This document shows positions 8,277 to 17,552 of a stretch of 64,000 nt of DNA, in pieces. The translations under genes were made by a program, and so were the position numbers. The notes beneath the pieces are model-generated. The model ran no database searches. It worked only from the letters and a program-made list of their open reading frames with translations, and was not told where the DNA came from. The stretch comes from Bacteroides sp. (GTDB taxonomy: Bacteria; Bacteroidota; Bacteroidia; Bacteroidales; Bacteroidaceae), in assembly GCA_017471925.1 (NCBI GenBank), contig JAFURM010000005.1, positions 1-64,000 on the forward strand, read 5' to 3'. Position 1 is the stretch's first letter. Every line of letters starts with the position of its first letter.

Positions 8277-9296
8277 ATGAGCACAATAATTTTAGGTATT
8301 GAATCCTCATGTGACGACACTTCGGCTGCCATCATCAAGGACGGCTACCTGCTTTCCAATGTCGTGGCCAGCCAGGCTGTGCATGAGGCTTATGGAGGTG
8401 TGGTTCCGGAACTGGCTTCACGAGCTCATCAGCAGAATATCGTTCCCGTGGTGCATGAAGCGTTGAAGCGGGCCGGTGTGTCCAAGGAAGAGCTGAGTGC
8501 CATTGCATTTACGCGTGGTCCCGGACTTATGGGGTCATTGCTGGTAGGCGTCTCTTTCGCCAAGGGGATGGCACGTTCGCTCGGTATTCCCATGATAGAT
8601 GTCAACCACCTGTCCGGCCATGTTTTAGCCCATTTCATTCAAGTAAAAGATGAGGAGCACAAACAGCCCGTTTTTCCCTTTCTTTGCCTGTTGGTGTCAG
8701 GAGGAAACTCGCAGATCATTCTGGTGAAAGCCTATAATGACATGGAAATCCTGGGGCAGACCATTGATGATGCGGCCGGAGAGGCGATAGACAAATGCTC
8801 CAAGGTTATGGGTTTGGGATATCCGGGCGGTCCGATTATAGACAAACTGGCCCGCCAGGGTAATCCCAAGGCGTATAGCTTCAGCAAGCCGCACATACCG
8901 GGACTGGATTATAGTTTCAGCGGATTAAAGACTTCATTCCTCTATTCTTTGCGCAACTGGCTGCAGGAAGAACCCGATTTCATCGAGCGTCACAAGGCCG
9001 ACCTGGCCGCCTCCCTGGAGGCTACGATAGTGGACATCCTGATGGACAAGTTGCGAAAGGCGGCCAAACAGTATGCTATCCGGCAGGTTGCCGTTGCGGG
9101 AGGAGTGTCTGCAAACAATGGACTGCGCAATGCTTTTATGGATTATGCCAAAAGGTATGGATGGGACGTTTTCATACCCCAATTCGGTTACACCACAGAC
9201 AATGCGGCCATGATAGCGATGGCCGGTTACTTCAAGTATCAGGATCGGGATTTCTGTCCGATGGAGGCTCCGGCCTATTCGCGTGTGACATTATAA
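8277..9296 (+). CDS. tsaD: tRNA N6-adenosine threonylcarbamoyltransferase
   Basis: The 339-residue protein is a full-length TsaD of the ASKHA/Kae1 fold. It begins with the conserved GIESSCDDTSAAI. The metal-binding histidines are His111 and His115 in NHLSGHV, and the nucleotide-binding segments LVSGGNSQ and AVAGGVSANNGLR are present. With TsaB, TsaC and TsaE it makes the t6A37 modification on tRNAs that read ANN codons, an essential step for decoding fidelity. Its partners are not in this window. It has its own promoter and is followed 24 bases later by a CinA-C gene, with which it may be cotranscribed. Confidence 0.97.
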   Translation: MSTIILGIESSCDDTSAAIIKDGYLLSNVVASQAVHEAYGGVVPELASRAHQQNIVPVVHEALKRAGVSKEELSAIAFTRGPGLMGSLLVGVSFAKGMARSLGIPMIDVNHLSGHVLAHFIQVKDEEHKQPVFPFLCLLVSGGNSQIILVKAYNDMEILGQTIDDAAGEAIDKCSKVMGLGYPGGPIIDKLARQGNPKAYSFSKPHIPGLDYSFSGLKTSFLYSLRNWLQEEPDFIERHKADLAASLEATIVDILMDKLRKAAKQYAIRQVAVAGGVSANNGLRNAFMDYAKRYGWDVFIPQFGYTTDNAAMIAMAGYFKYQDRDFCPMEAPAYSRVTL

Positions 9297-9320
9297 TAAA
9301 TAGGTGATAAAACGAAGGCC

Positions 9321-9788
9321 ATGAATACGGAAAACAGGATAGCCCAACTGCTGACAGCAAAGAAAATCACCCTTTCCACCGCAGAAAGCTGTACGGGAGG
9401 AGGCATTGCCTCCGCCATCACTTCGGTGCCCGGCAGTTCTGAATACTTCGTCGGCGGGATAGTGGCTTATTCCAATGAGTTGAAGGTTGCATTGCTGGAC
9501 GTGAATCCACAGACACTGGAACAGTATGGAGCAGTCAGCCGGGAGACGGTGACGGAAATGGCAAAAGGAGCGATGAAAAGGATGAAAACAGATTGTGCCG
9601 TAGCCACTTCCGGAATAGCCGGACCGGGTGGAGGTACTCCTGATAAGCCTGTGGGAACCATCTGGATAGCTGTTGCCTACAAAAAAGAATTGGTAACCAT
9701 GAAACTGGAAAAAGACGAGGGACGGCAAATGAATACCCAAAAAGCCATAGAAAGTGTACTTTTATTGCTCGAAAAATGCCTGAAATAG
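9321..9788 (+). CDS. pncC: CinA C-terminal domain nicotinamide-nucleotide amidase
   Basis: The 155-residue protein equals the stand-alone C-terminal domain of CinA. It carries the catalytic-region motif [16 protein letters not shown] (residues 17-32), [12 protein letters not shown], and [17 protein letters not shown]. Members of the family deamidate nicotinamide mononucleotide, recycling it to nicotinic acid mononucleotide for NAD synthesis. The N-terminal ADP-ribose pyrophosphatase half of full CinA is absent, as in E. coli PncC. It follows tsaD by 24 bases on the same strand. The symbol rests on family membership rather than on any proof of activity. Confidence 0.88.
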   Translation: MNTENRIAQLLTAKKITLSTAESCTGGGIASAITSVPGSSEYFVGGIVAYSNELKVALLDVNPQTLEQYGAVSRETVTEMAKGAMKRMKTDCAVATSGIAGPGGGTPDKPVGTIWIAVAYKKELVTMKLEKDEGRQMNTQKAIESVLLLLEKCLK

Positions 9789-9827
9789 AGAAAAACAGTG
9801 CTAAAAGCGATTTATTTCAGAAAAAAC

Positions 9828-9858
9828 TTGTTTGGTAACGATAAAAGTGCTTACTTTG
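9828..9858 (+). promoter_or_regulatory. Promoter of the L28-L33-DUF4295 operon
   Basis: TTG (9828-9830), a 20-base spacer, then TTACTTTG (9851-9858), one base off TAnnTTTG. It leaves a leader of about 45 bases before rpmB. Confidence 0.55.
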
Positions 9859-9907
9859 CGCTCTGTTTGAAGCAAGCATAGTCGAAAACTGTAAAAATAA
9901 GATAGAA

Positions 9908-10168
9908 ATGTCAAAGATTTGTCAAATTACCGGTAAGAAAGCCATGATTGGCAACAACGTTTCACACTCTAAGAGAAGAACAAAGAGAACTTTTGATGTG
10001 AACTTGTTTAACAAGAAATTCTACTATGTAGAACAAGAGTGTTGGATTAGCCTTAGCATTTGTGCTAACGGTCTGCGTATTATTAACAAGAAAGGTTTGG
10101 ATGCTGCCCTGAACGATGCCGTTGCCAAGGGCTACTGTGACTGGAAGAGCATCAAAGTAATCGGCTAA
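9908..10168 (+). CDS. rpmB: 50S ribosomal protein L28
   Basis: An 86-residue basic protein starting [20 protein letters not shown], the conserved L28 N-terminus, with the usual SKRRTKR patch near residue 21. It is part of the large ribosomal subunit. The operon rpmB-rpmG-DUF4295 is compact (22 and 18 bases between genes) and ends in an intrinsic terminator at 10593. Only Cys5 is present near the N-terminus, with no CxxC pair, so it is the zinc-independent form. Confidence 0.97.
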   Translation: MSKICQITGKKAMIGNNVSHSKRRTKRTFDVNLFNKKFYYVEQECWISLSICANGLRIINKKGLDAALNDAVAKGYCDWKSIKVIG

Positions 10169-10190
10169 AAAGAAGAGGAGATAACTAACT

Positions 10191-10379
10191 ATGGCAAAAA
10201 AAGCAAAAGGTAACAGAGTGCAGGTGATTCTGGAATGCACAGAACACAAGGATAGCGGTATGCCCGGAACTTCTCGTTACATCACAACGAAGAACAGAAA
10301 GAATACCACCGAAAGATTGGAACTGAAGAAGTACAATCCGATCCTGAAGAGAGTAACAGTACACAAGGAAATTAAATAA
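10191..10379 (+). CDS. rpmG: 50S ribosomal protein L33
   Basis: A 62-residue basic protein starting [20 protein letters not shown], with the conserved [17 protein letters not shown] segment and KKYNPILKR at the C-terminus. It is a large-subunit protein next to the E site. Only one cysteine (Cys16) is seen, so no zinc ribbon is formed. It sits between rpmB and the DUF4295 gene in one operon. Confidence 0.97.
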   Translation: MAKKAKGNRVQVILECTEHKDSGMPGTSRYITTKNRKNTTERLELKKYNPILKRVTVHKEIK

Positions 10380-10397
10380 TAATAGATAGTATAAGTT

Positions 10398-10556
10398 ATG
10401 GCAAAGAAAGCGGTTGCAACCCTGCATGAAGGCTCCAAGGAAGGGCGTTCTTATACCAAAGTAATCAAAATGGTGAAGTCTCCCAAGACTGGTGCATATG
10501 TCTTTGATGAACAAATGGTTCGTAACGAAGATGTTCAGGCCTTCTTTAAGAAATAA
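10398..10556 (+). CDS. DUF4295 small basic protein, probable ribosome component
   Basis: A 52-residue protein starting MAKKAVATLHEGSKEGRSYT and ending VQAFFKK, lysine-rich and without membrane segments. It matches the DUF4295 family, which is confined to Bacteroidota and follows L33. It lies 18 bases after rpmG and before the operon terminator, so it is made together with two ribosomal proteins. A Bacteroidota-specific large-subunit protein called bL38 has been described from ribosome structures; I cannot confirm that this is the same family. A ribosomal role is inferred from size, charge and operon. Confidence 0.85.
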   Translation: MAKKAVATLHEGSKEGRSYTKVIKMVKSPKTGAYVFDEQMVRNEDVQAFFKK

Positions 10557-10592
10557 TAGCAAGATGTGATGCCGAAAGGCGTCAATTACCAT

Positions 10593-10634
10593 AAATCCTC
10601 TTGTCCGTACTGCGGCAAGAGGATTTTCTTTTTC
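10593..10634 (+). terminator. Terminator of the L28-L33-DUF4295 operon
   Basis: An 11-bp perfect stem (AAATCCTCTTG at 10593-10603 with CAAGAGGATTT at 10616-10626) with a 12-base loop, followed by TCTTTTTC. Confidence 0.85.
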
Positions 10635-10649
10635 TGAAAAATCAAAAAG

Positions 10650-10683
10650 TTGTTTTATTATTCGTTGCTTTATTCTATCTTTG
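10650..10683 (+). promoter_or_regulatory. Promoter of ftsY-rimO
   Basis: TATCTTTG at 10676-10683 matches the -7 consensus. The nearest TTG upstream is at 10650-10652, spacer 23, slightly long. Confidence 0.5.
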
Positions 10684-10715
10684 TAGCATAATCTGTGCTA
10701 TAAACTAATTTGAGT

Positions 10716-11675
10716 ATGGGATTTCTTAGTTTTTTTTCCAAAGAGAAGAAGGAGACCTTGGATAAAGGGTTGTCTAAAACCAAAGAAAGCGTGTTTGGTA
10801 AGATTGCTCGTGCCGTAGCTGGAAAATCCAAAGTGGATGATGATGTGTTGGATAATCTGGAAGAGGTGCTGATTACCTCGGATGTAGGTGTGGAAACAAC
10901 CCTGAAGATTATCAAGCGTATAGAAAAGCGGGCAGCGACGGACAAGTATATGAATGCCGCCGAGCTGAACCACATTCTTCGGGATGAAATTGCCGCTCTG
11001 CTTACAGAGAATAATTCCAATGACGCGGATGACTTTGAAGGACCTGTTGCGCATAAGCCTTACGTTATCATGGTGGTAGGCGTGAATGGAGTGGGAAAGA
11101 CCACTACCATAGGGAAACTGGCCTATCAGTTCAAGAAGGCCGGAAAGTCTGTTTACCTGGGAGCAGCAGATACCTTCCGTGCAGCAGCAGTAGAACAGTT
11201 GCTTATCTGGGGAGAACGAGTGGGAGTTCCCGTCGTTAAGCAGCAGATGGGCTCCGATCCGGCTTCTGTCGCTTATGATACACTGAGTTCCGCCGTTGCC
11301 AATGGAGCGGATGTTGTCATCATAGATACGGCAGGACGTCTTCATAACAAAATCGGGTTGATGAACGAGTTGACCAAAATCAAGAATGTAATGAAGAAAA
11401 TCGTACCCGAAGCTCCTCATGAGGTGTTGCTCGTGTTGGATGGTTCTACCGGGCAGAACGCTTTTGAACAGGCCAAGCAATTTACTTTGGCTACAGAAGT
11501 TTCTGCCATGGCTGTCACCAAACTGGACGGCACAGCTAAGGGTGGAGTGGTCATCGGCATTTCCGACCAGTTCAAAATCCCCGTAAAATATATCGGTTTG
11601 GGAGAAGGAATGGAAGACTTGCAGGTGTTCCACAAGAAGGAATTTGTAGATTCTTTGTTCGGAGAGAATGCATGA
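10716..11675 (+). CDS. ftsY: Signal recognition particle receptor FtsY
   Basis: A 319-residue SRP-type GTPase. The NG domain shows the G1 loop GVNGVGKTTTIGKL, the DTFRAAA insertion-box motif, the DTAGR G3 motif, and TKLDGTAKGG (G4 plus closing loop). The N-terminal acidic A domain is very short, beginning MGFLSFFSKEKKE, as is common in Bacteroidota. FtsY receives the SRP-ribosome complex at the membrane and passes it to SecYEG. An in-frame TTG at 10710 exists, but the ATG at 10716 is the better start. Its last four bases overlap rimO. Confidence 0.97.
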   Translation: MGFLSFFSKEKKETLDKGLSKTKESVFGKIARAVAGKSKVDDDVLDNLEEVLITSDVGVETTLKIIKRIEKRAATDKYMNAAELNHILRDEIAALLTENNSNDADDFEGPVAHKPYVIMVVGVNGVGKTTTIGKLAYQFKKAGKSVYLGAADTFRAAAVEQLLIWGERVGVPVVKQQMGSDPASVAYDTLSSAVANGADVVIIDTAGRLHNKIGLMNELTKIKNVMKKIVPEAPHEVLLVLDGSTGQNAFEQAKQFTLATEVSAMAVTKLDGTAKGGVVIGISDQFKIPVKYIGLGEGMEDLQVFHKKEFVDSLFGENA

Positions 11676-12985
11676 AGCGAAAAACAATTGATATTGTAAC
11701 TTTAGGGTGTTCCAAGAATCTGGTGGATTCGGAACGGCTCATGAGGCAGTTGGAGGAAGTGGGCTATCACGTGACTCACGATTCCGTGTCCCCAAAAGGG
11801 GAGATAGCTGTTATTAATACGTGCGGATTTATCGGTGATGCCAAAGAGGAATCCATTAATACAATTCTGGAATTTGCCCAAGCCAAAGAGGAGGGGCGAA
11901 TCAAACAACTCTATGTAATGGGGTGCTTGTCAGAAAGATACCTTAATGAGCTGGCTGTGGAGATTCCTCAAGTGGACAAGTTCTATGGCAAATTCAATTG
12001 GAAGGAACTGCTCCAGGATTTGGGTAAATCCTATCAGGAGAAACTGCATGTGGAGCGTTCGCTGACCACTCCTTCCCATTATGCCTACCTGAAGATTTCT
12101 GAAGGATGTGACCGCAAATGTGCCTACTGTGCCATTCCTATCATAACGGGGCGTCATATATCTCGTCCGATGGAGGAGATTATAGATGAAATGTCCCGTC
12201 TGGTGGCACAGGGAGTCAAGGAGTTCCAAGTCATTGCACAAGAACTGACTTACTATGGTGTGGATCTGTATCAGAAGCAGATGCTACCGGAACTTGTGGA
12301 AAGGATGGCTGCCATTCCCGGAGTAGAGTGGATACGTCTTCATTATGCTTATCCGGCTCATTTCCCCGAAAGGCTGTTTCAAGTCATGAGAGAGCATGAT
12401 AATGTGTGCAACTATATGGACATTGCTTTGCAGCATATCAGCGACAACGTGCTGACCAATATGCACCGTCATGTCACCAAGGACGAAACTTATCGGTTGA
12501 TAGAACGCTTCCGTAAGGAGGTTCCCGGTATTCATTTGCGTACGACGCTGATGGTGGGATTCCCCGGAGAGACGGAACAGGATTTTGAAGAACTGAAGGA
12601 TTTTGTCCGTAAAGTGAGGTTTGACAGGATGGGAGCTTTTGCCTATTCGGAGGAAGAAGGTACTTTTGCCGCTTCTGCCTTTGAAGACTCCATTTCCCCG
12701 GAAACCAAACAGAGACGCTTGGATGAGCTTATGGCTATTCAGCAAGAAATTTCAGCCGAATTGAGTGCAGCCAAAGTGGGACAACGCTTCAAGGTCATCA
12801 TTGACCGGATGGAAGGGGACTATTATGTGGGGCGCACGGAGTTTGACTCTCCGGAGGTGGATCCGGAGGTGCTGATAGAGCGTAGCGGCAATAACGAGAT
12901 GAAAATCGGCAACTTCTATCCGGTGGAAATCATTGCAGCCGATGATTTCGACTTGTATGGAAAATTGTGGCAAAAGGATACATAA
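11672..12985 (+). CDS. rimO: Ribosomal protein S12 methylthiotransferase
   Basis: A 437-residue radical-SAM methylthiotransferase. The N-terminal UPF0004 domain has the auxiliary 4Fe-4S cysteines Cys13 (LGCSKN), Cys51 (NTCGF) and Cys85 (MGCLSE). The radical-SAM cluster is Cys146, Cys150 and Cys153 in CDRKCAYC, and a C-terminal TRAM domain follows. The sequence SEGCDRKCAYCAIP and the length fit RimO, which methylthiolates an aspartate of S12, rather than MiaB or MtaB. The start overlaps ftsY (ATGA), so the two are translationally coupled. Confidence 0.95.
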   Translation: MKRKTIDIVTLGCSKNLVDSERLMRQLEEVGYHVTHDSVSPKGEIAVINTCGFIGDAKEESINTILEFAQAKEEGRIKQLYVMGCLSERYLNELAVEIPQVDKFYGKFNWKELLQDLGKSYQEKLHVERSLTTPSHYAYLKISEGCDRKCAYCAIPIITGRHISRPMEEIIDEMSRLVAQGVKEFQVIAQELTYYGVDLYQKQMLPELVERMAAIPGVEWIRLHYAYPAHFPERLFQVMREHDNVCNYMDIALQHISDNVLTNMHRHVTKDETYRLIERFRKEVPGIHLRTTLMVGFPGETEQDFEELKDFVRKVRFDRMGAFAYSEEEGTFAASAFEDSISPETKQRRLDELMAIQQEISAELSAAKVGQRFKVIIDRMEGDYYVGRTEFDSPEVDPEVLIERSGNNEMKIGNFYPVEIIAADDFDLYGKLWQKDT

Positions 12986-12997
12986 ACAGTAATAGAG

Positions 12998-13270
12998 ATG
13001 AATAACAAGGAGTTCACAACCGAGCTGGCTCGTCGGTTAGGATATACAATCAAGGATACCTCCGAACTGGTGGCTACCTTGCTGACCGGCATGGCCCAAC
13101 AGTGGCAAGAAGGTAACTCTGTACACATTCCTGGATTCGGAACGTTTGAAGTGAGGAAGAAGGCAGAACGCATCTCTATAAACCCGGTGTCAAAGACGCG
13201 TTTCCTGATTCCTCCCAAACTGGTGCTGTCTTATCGGCCAAGCTCTGCATTGAAAGAAAAATTTTGGTAA
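12998..13270 (+). CDS. HU family DNA-binding protein
   Basis: A 90-residue HU/IHF-fold protein starting MNNKEFTTELARRLGYTIKD, with the DNA-arm motif IPGFGTFEVRKKAERISINP at about residues 44-63. It is the normal length for HU. HU dimers bend and compact DNA with little sequence specificity. The gene follows rimO by 12 bases and precedes a second, much longer HU-type gene by 21 bases, so all three are probably on one transcript. Confidence 0.92.
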   Translation: MNNKEFTTELARRLGYTIKDTSELVATLLTGMAQQWQEGNSVHIPGFGTFEVRKKAERISINPVSKTRFLIPPKLVLSYRPSSALKEKFW

Positions 13271-13291
13271 TCCCTTTCTAAACATAGCCTT

Positions 13292-14314
13292 ATGAATGAG
13301 AAACTGAATATACAAGACTTTGTGGAACTGCTTGCGCAAAAACACGGCATGAGCAAAGAAGACGCCAACAACTTTGTCAAGGAATTCTTTTCTTTGATAG
13401 AGGAGACATTGGGTAAGGACCGTTATGTGAAGATAAAGGGGTTGGGTACATTCAAACTGATTGGCGTGGAGAGCAGGGAAAGCATACATGTCAATACCGG
13501 TGAACGTTTTCAGATTCAAGGCCATACAAAAATCTCATTCACCCCTGAACCATCTCTAAAAGATTTGGTCAATAAACCTTTTGCACATTTTGAGACTGTG
13601 CCACTAAATGAAGAGACACAGTTGGAAGATACGCTCTCAGAATCGGACGAAAGTCATGAGGAGGTTATCGTCTCTTCTGGCAATGCACCGGATTTCCCGG
13701 CAGAGACAGAACCGCAGGAAGGAATGGCAGCACCGGCAGAATCCCTGGAAGCGCAAGAGCCTGAAGTGAAATCTACATCCTTTTCTGCATGCCGTGTGCC
13801 ATCTCATGAGAACTCGTCCAAAAAGTTTTTTGCAGTTATTGTTACCGCCGTTGTCCTGATTGGAATTGCGGCCATAGCTTTCCTATGCCATCCCGAGTGG
13901 TTGGACTCTTCTGAAGGTGTTTCTACACAGAAAGAACAGGTGGCTGTTGTTGTTCCTGCTACTCAGCCGGACAATCTCCAAAATGAAGCGGCTAAAGAAC
14001 CAATTGAGGAGATTACTCATAAAGATACAGTAACCGCACAAGCTGTAAAAAAAACGAAAACGACTGAAGTCGCCTCGAAAAACGAACCGTTCAAGGTGGA
14101 TTCTGTGAATTATATGATTATGGGAACAGATACCGTCTATACGATTAAGAAAGGAGAGACTTTGACAAAAGTCGCTTTGCGTTTTTGGGGAACAAAAGCC
14201 CTTTGGCCATACCTCGTGAAACATAATCCGACTGTTATCAAGAACCCTGACAATGTACCTTATGGTACTACAATCAAAATTCCAGTGCTGAAAAGGAAAA
14301 CGGGAAATGAATAA
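13292..14314 (+). CDS. HU-domain protein with a membrane helix and C-terminal LysM
   Basis: A 340-residue protein with an unusual order of parts. Residues 1-90 are an HU/IHF fold (MNEKLNIQDFVELLAQKHGM, KIKGLGTFKLI). Residues about 91-175 are an acidic, Pro/Glu-rich linker. A single hydrophobic helix (FFAVIVTAVVLIGIAAIAFL) follows at about 178-197, preceded by lysines, so the N-terminus should be cytoplasmic. A charged spacer leads to a LysM domain (YTIKKGETLTKVALRFWG... TTIKIPVL) at about 284-336. LysM binds peptidoglycan, so the protein could link DNA to the cell wall; this is inferred from architecture. Similar proteins appear in Bacteroidales genomes, but I know of no assigned function. 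Confidence 0.85.
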   Translation: MNEKLNIQDFVELLAQKHGMSKEDANNFVKEFFSLIEETLGKDRYVKIKGLGTFKLIGVESRESIHVNTGERFQIQGHTKISFTPEPSLKDLVNKPFAHFETVPLNEETQLEDTLSESDESHEEVIVSSGNAPDFPAETEPQEGMAAPAESLEAQEPEVKSTSFSACRVPSHENSSKKFFAVIVTAVVLIGIAAIAFLCHPEWLDSSEGVSTQKEQVAVVVPATQPDNLQNEAAKEPIEEITHKDTVTAQAVKKTKTTEVASKNEPFKVDSVNYMIMGTDTVYTIKKGETLTKVALRFWGTKALWPYLVKHNPTVIKNPDNVPYGTTIKIPVLKRKTGNE

Positions 14315-14428
14315 TGATGAAATGGAGAAAAAAGGCCAAAGAGTAGCTTGCCGCTTTGTGTAGATACTTGAAACTCTATAAAAGTAGTTTAATCTAAAGG
14401 TTTCACATTGTTTTTTAATATAAATTAG

Positions 14429-14459
14429 TTGGCGCAATTGATTTATTGCCGTACTTTTG
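14429..14459 (+). promoter_or_regulatory. Promoter of the MoxR/Bat operon
   Basis: TTG (14429-14431), a 20-base spacer, and TACTTTTG (14452-14459) form a near-ideal Bacteroides promoter 40 bases before the moxR start. Confidence 0.7.
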
Positions 14460-14499
14460 AGAACTGAATGAAATTAAACATTAAATATAGAAAATAGCT

Positions 14500-15495
<996 letters not shown>

Positions 15496-15543
15496 TGCTT
15501 CTCCGCAAAGATAGAACATGTAGTTTGATAGCTTCTCGAACGA

Positions 15544-16413
15544 ATGGAAACAACTGAGTTATTAAAGAAGGTTCGCCAGATTGAGTTTAAGACGCGCGGA
15601 TTGTCCAACAACATCTTTGCCGGACAATATCATTCTGCCTTCAAGGGTAGGGGAATGGCTTTTTCGGAAGTGCGTGAATACCAGTTTGGCGATGACATCC
15701 GTGACATCGATTGGAACGTGACAGCCCGTTTCAACAGACCTTTTGTCAAGGTCTTCGAGGAGGAGCGTGAATTGACCGTCATGCTGTTGGTGGATGTTTC
15801 CGGAAGTTTGGATTTCGGCACGGTAAAGCAACTGAAAAAGGAACTAGTGACGGAGATTGCCGCTACATTGGCTTTCTCCGCTATACAGAATAACGACAAG
15901 ATTGGCGTCATATTCTTTTCGGACAGGATAGAAAAGTTTATCCCACCCAAGAAAGGACGTAAACACATACTCTATATCATTCGTGAATTGATTGATTTTC
16001 ATGCCGAAAGCAATCGGACAGATATCCAATTGGGACTGGAATACCTGACCAATGTCATGAAGCGGCGTTGTACGGCATTCATCTTGTCGGACTTCATAGA
16101 CAAGGGAAACTTCAAGAACGCCATGACCATTGCCAACCGCAAACATGACTTGGTGGCCATTCAGGTCTATGACCGACGTATGGAGGAACTGCCCTCGGTA
16201 GGTCTGATGAAAATAAAGGATGCCGAGACAGGGTATGAACAATGGATTGACACTTCGTCAAAGGCGGTCAGACGTACTCATCATGAGTGGTGGCTGAAAA
16301 AGAAGGCCGAGCTGGATGATGTATTTACTAAAAGCAGTGTAGACAATGTCTCTATCCGGACCGACCAGGATTATGTCAAGGCTTTGATGAACTTGTTTGC
16401 CAAACGTAATTGA
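15544..16413 (+). CDS. DUF58 domain protein (von Willebrand-like)
   Basis: A 289-residue DUF58 protein with the family's hallmark segment GMAFSEVREYQFGDDIRDID (residues about 37-56) and a VWA-like MIDAS loop, LLVDVSGSLDFG. No membrane helix is evident, so this is the soluble short form. DUF58 proteins are paired with MoxR ATPases across bacteria. It sits 48 bases after moxR and just before a membrane protein gene; it is likely the cytoplasmic link between MoxR and the Bat membrane complex, which is inference. Confidence 0.92.
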   Translation: METTELLKKVRQIEFKTRGLSNNIFAGQYHSAFKGRGMAFSEVREYQFGDDIRDIDWNVTARFNRPFVKVFEEERELTVMLLVDVSGSLDFGTVKQLKKELVTEIAATLAFSAIQNNDKIGVIFFSDRIEKFIPPKKGRKHILYIIRELIDFHAESNRTDIQLGLEYLTNVMKRRCTAFILSDFIDKGNFKNAMTIANRKHDLVAIQVYDRRMEELPSVGLMKIKDAETGYEQWIDTSSKAVRRTHHEWWLKKKAELDDVFTKSSVDNVSIRTDQDYVKALMNLFAKRN

Positions 16414-16420
16414 TTCGAAA

Positions 16421-17497
16421 ATGAAAAAGAATATTCTTCTTACAATAGTGATGTGGACGGTCATCCTGTTCAAGGTGCAAGCGCAATCCGTGACAGTGGA
16501 TGCTCGAATAGACTCTTTGCAGATTCTGATCGGTGAGCAAGCACAAATCACCTTGGAGGTGGCTTTGGATGCAGACAAGAGGGCCGTATTCCCTATATAT
16601 ACCGATACATTGGTGCGTAATGTGGAAGTGCTGAATATTTCCCAACCGGACACCCAATATCTCAATGACCGTAAACGTCTGCTTATCAAGCAGGAATATA
16701 CCATCACTTCATTTGATTCGGCTCTTTACTATCTTCCTCCGATGGAGGTCCTGGTGGAAAATAAGCCTTATTATTCCCAAGCTTTGGCACTGAAGGTCTA
16801 TTCAATCCCTGTAGATACGTTGCATCCGGATGAATTCAACGGGCCTAAAGACATCATGCACCCTGATTTAGTATGGGAGGACTGGTATGCAACTATTGCC
16901 TGTGTCTTGTTGTGGGTACCGGTACTTTTGCTGCTCATCTACTTGATTAAACGAATCAGGGACAACAAGCCTATCATACGTAAAGTCAAGGTGGAACCCA
17001 AATTGCCTCCTCATGTGTTGGCCATACAGGAAATAGACCGGATAAAAAAAGAGAAAAGCTGGCTGAAGGAAGATCCGAAGGTGTATTATACAGACCTAAC
17101 AGAGGTTGTTCGCGTATATATAGGCAATCGTTTTGGTTTCAATGCATTGGAAATGACTTCAGGCGAAATCATAGACAAATTGCTGGAGTTTAAGGATAAA
17201 GAGGCAATAAAGGACTTGAAGTTCTTGTTTCAGACTGCAGATTTGGTGAAGTTTGCCAAATATACCCCTTTGATGAATGAAAATGATTCCAATCTTATCA
17301 ATGCTATTGGGTTCATCAATGATACCCAGTTGCCGGAAGAGGAAAACGCTGAAGCCCAACCGACGGAGATTACTATCATCAAGAAGCGCCCGCTACGCAC
17401 CAAGATTATTCTTGCCGTTGCTATAGTGCTTGCTATAACCTATCTTCTCATTTCATTGATATACATCATTACAGAGTTGTATAGCTATTGGGTATAG
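16421..17497 (+). CDS. BatD-related short membrane protein of the Bat operon
   Basis: A 358-residue protein. A signal peptide (MKKNILLTIVMWTVILFKVQAQ) is followed by a periplasmic beta-rich domain resembling the end of BatD proteins. A transmembrane helix (WYATIACVLLWVPVLLLLIYLI) lies near residues 155-176. A cytoplasmic helical region with VYYTDLTEVVRVYIGNRFG follows, and a second helix sits at the extreme C-terminus. The YIGNRFGFNALEMTSGEI part parallels the C-terminal cytoplasmic region of the operon's larger BatD. It lies between the DUF58 and BatA genes. The ATG at 16421 is chosen because it starts the signal peptide; an in-frame codon at 16397 overlaps the DUF58 gene. No function is established. 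Confidence 0.8.
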   Translation: MKKNILLTIVMWTVILFKVQAQSVTVDARIDSLQILIGEQAQITLEVALDADKRAVFPIYTDTLVRNVEVLNISQPDTQYLNDRKRLLIKQEYTITSFDSALYYLPPMEVLVENKPYYSQALALKVYSIPVDTLHPDEFNGPKDIMHPDLVWEDWYATIACVLLWVPVLLLLIYLIKRIRDNKPIIRKVKVEPKLPPHVLAIQEIDRIKKEKSWLKEDPKVYYTDLTEVVRVYIGNRFGFNALEMTSGEIIDKLLEFKDKEAIKDLKFLFQTADLVKFAKYTPLMNENDSNLINAIGFINDTQLPEEENAEAQPTEITIIKKRPLRTKIILAVAIVLAITYLLISLIYIITELYSYWV

Positions 17498-17552
17498 ATG
17501 GGATGTTGAACAGATATTGATAAATGATTTAAAGAAAACAATATAGAGGAAT

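Noticed and set aside
10698..11687. 329-codon minus-strand open frame
   Set aside because: It lies entirely opposite ftsY, whose GTPase motifs are complete; the shadow has no family features.
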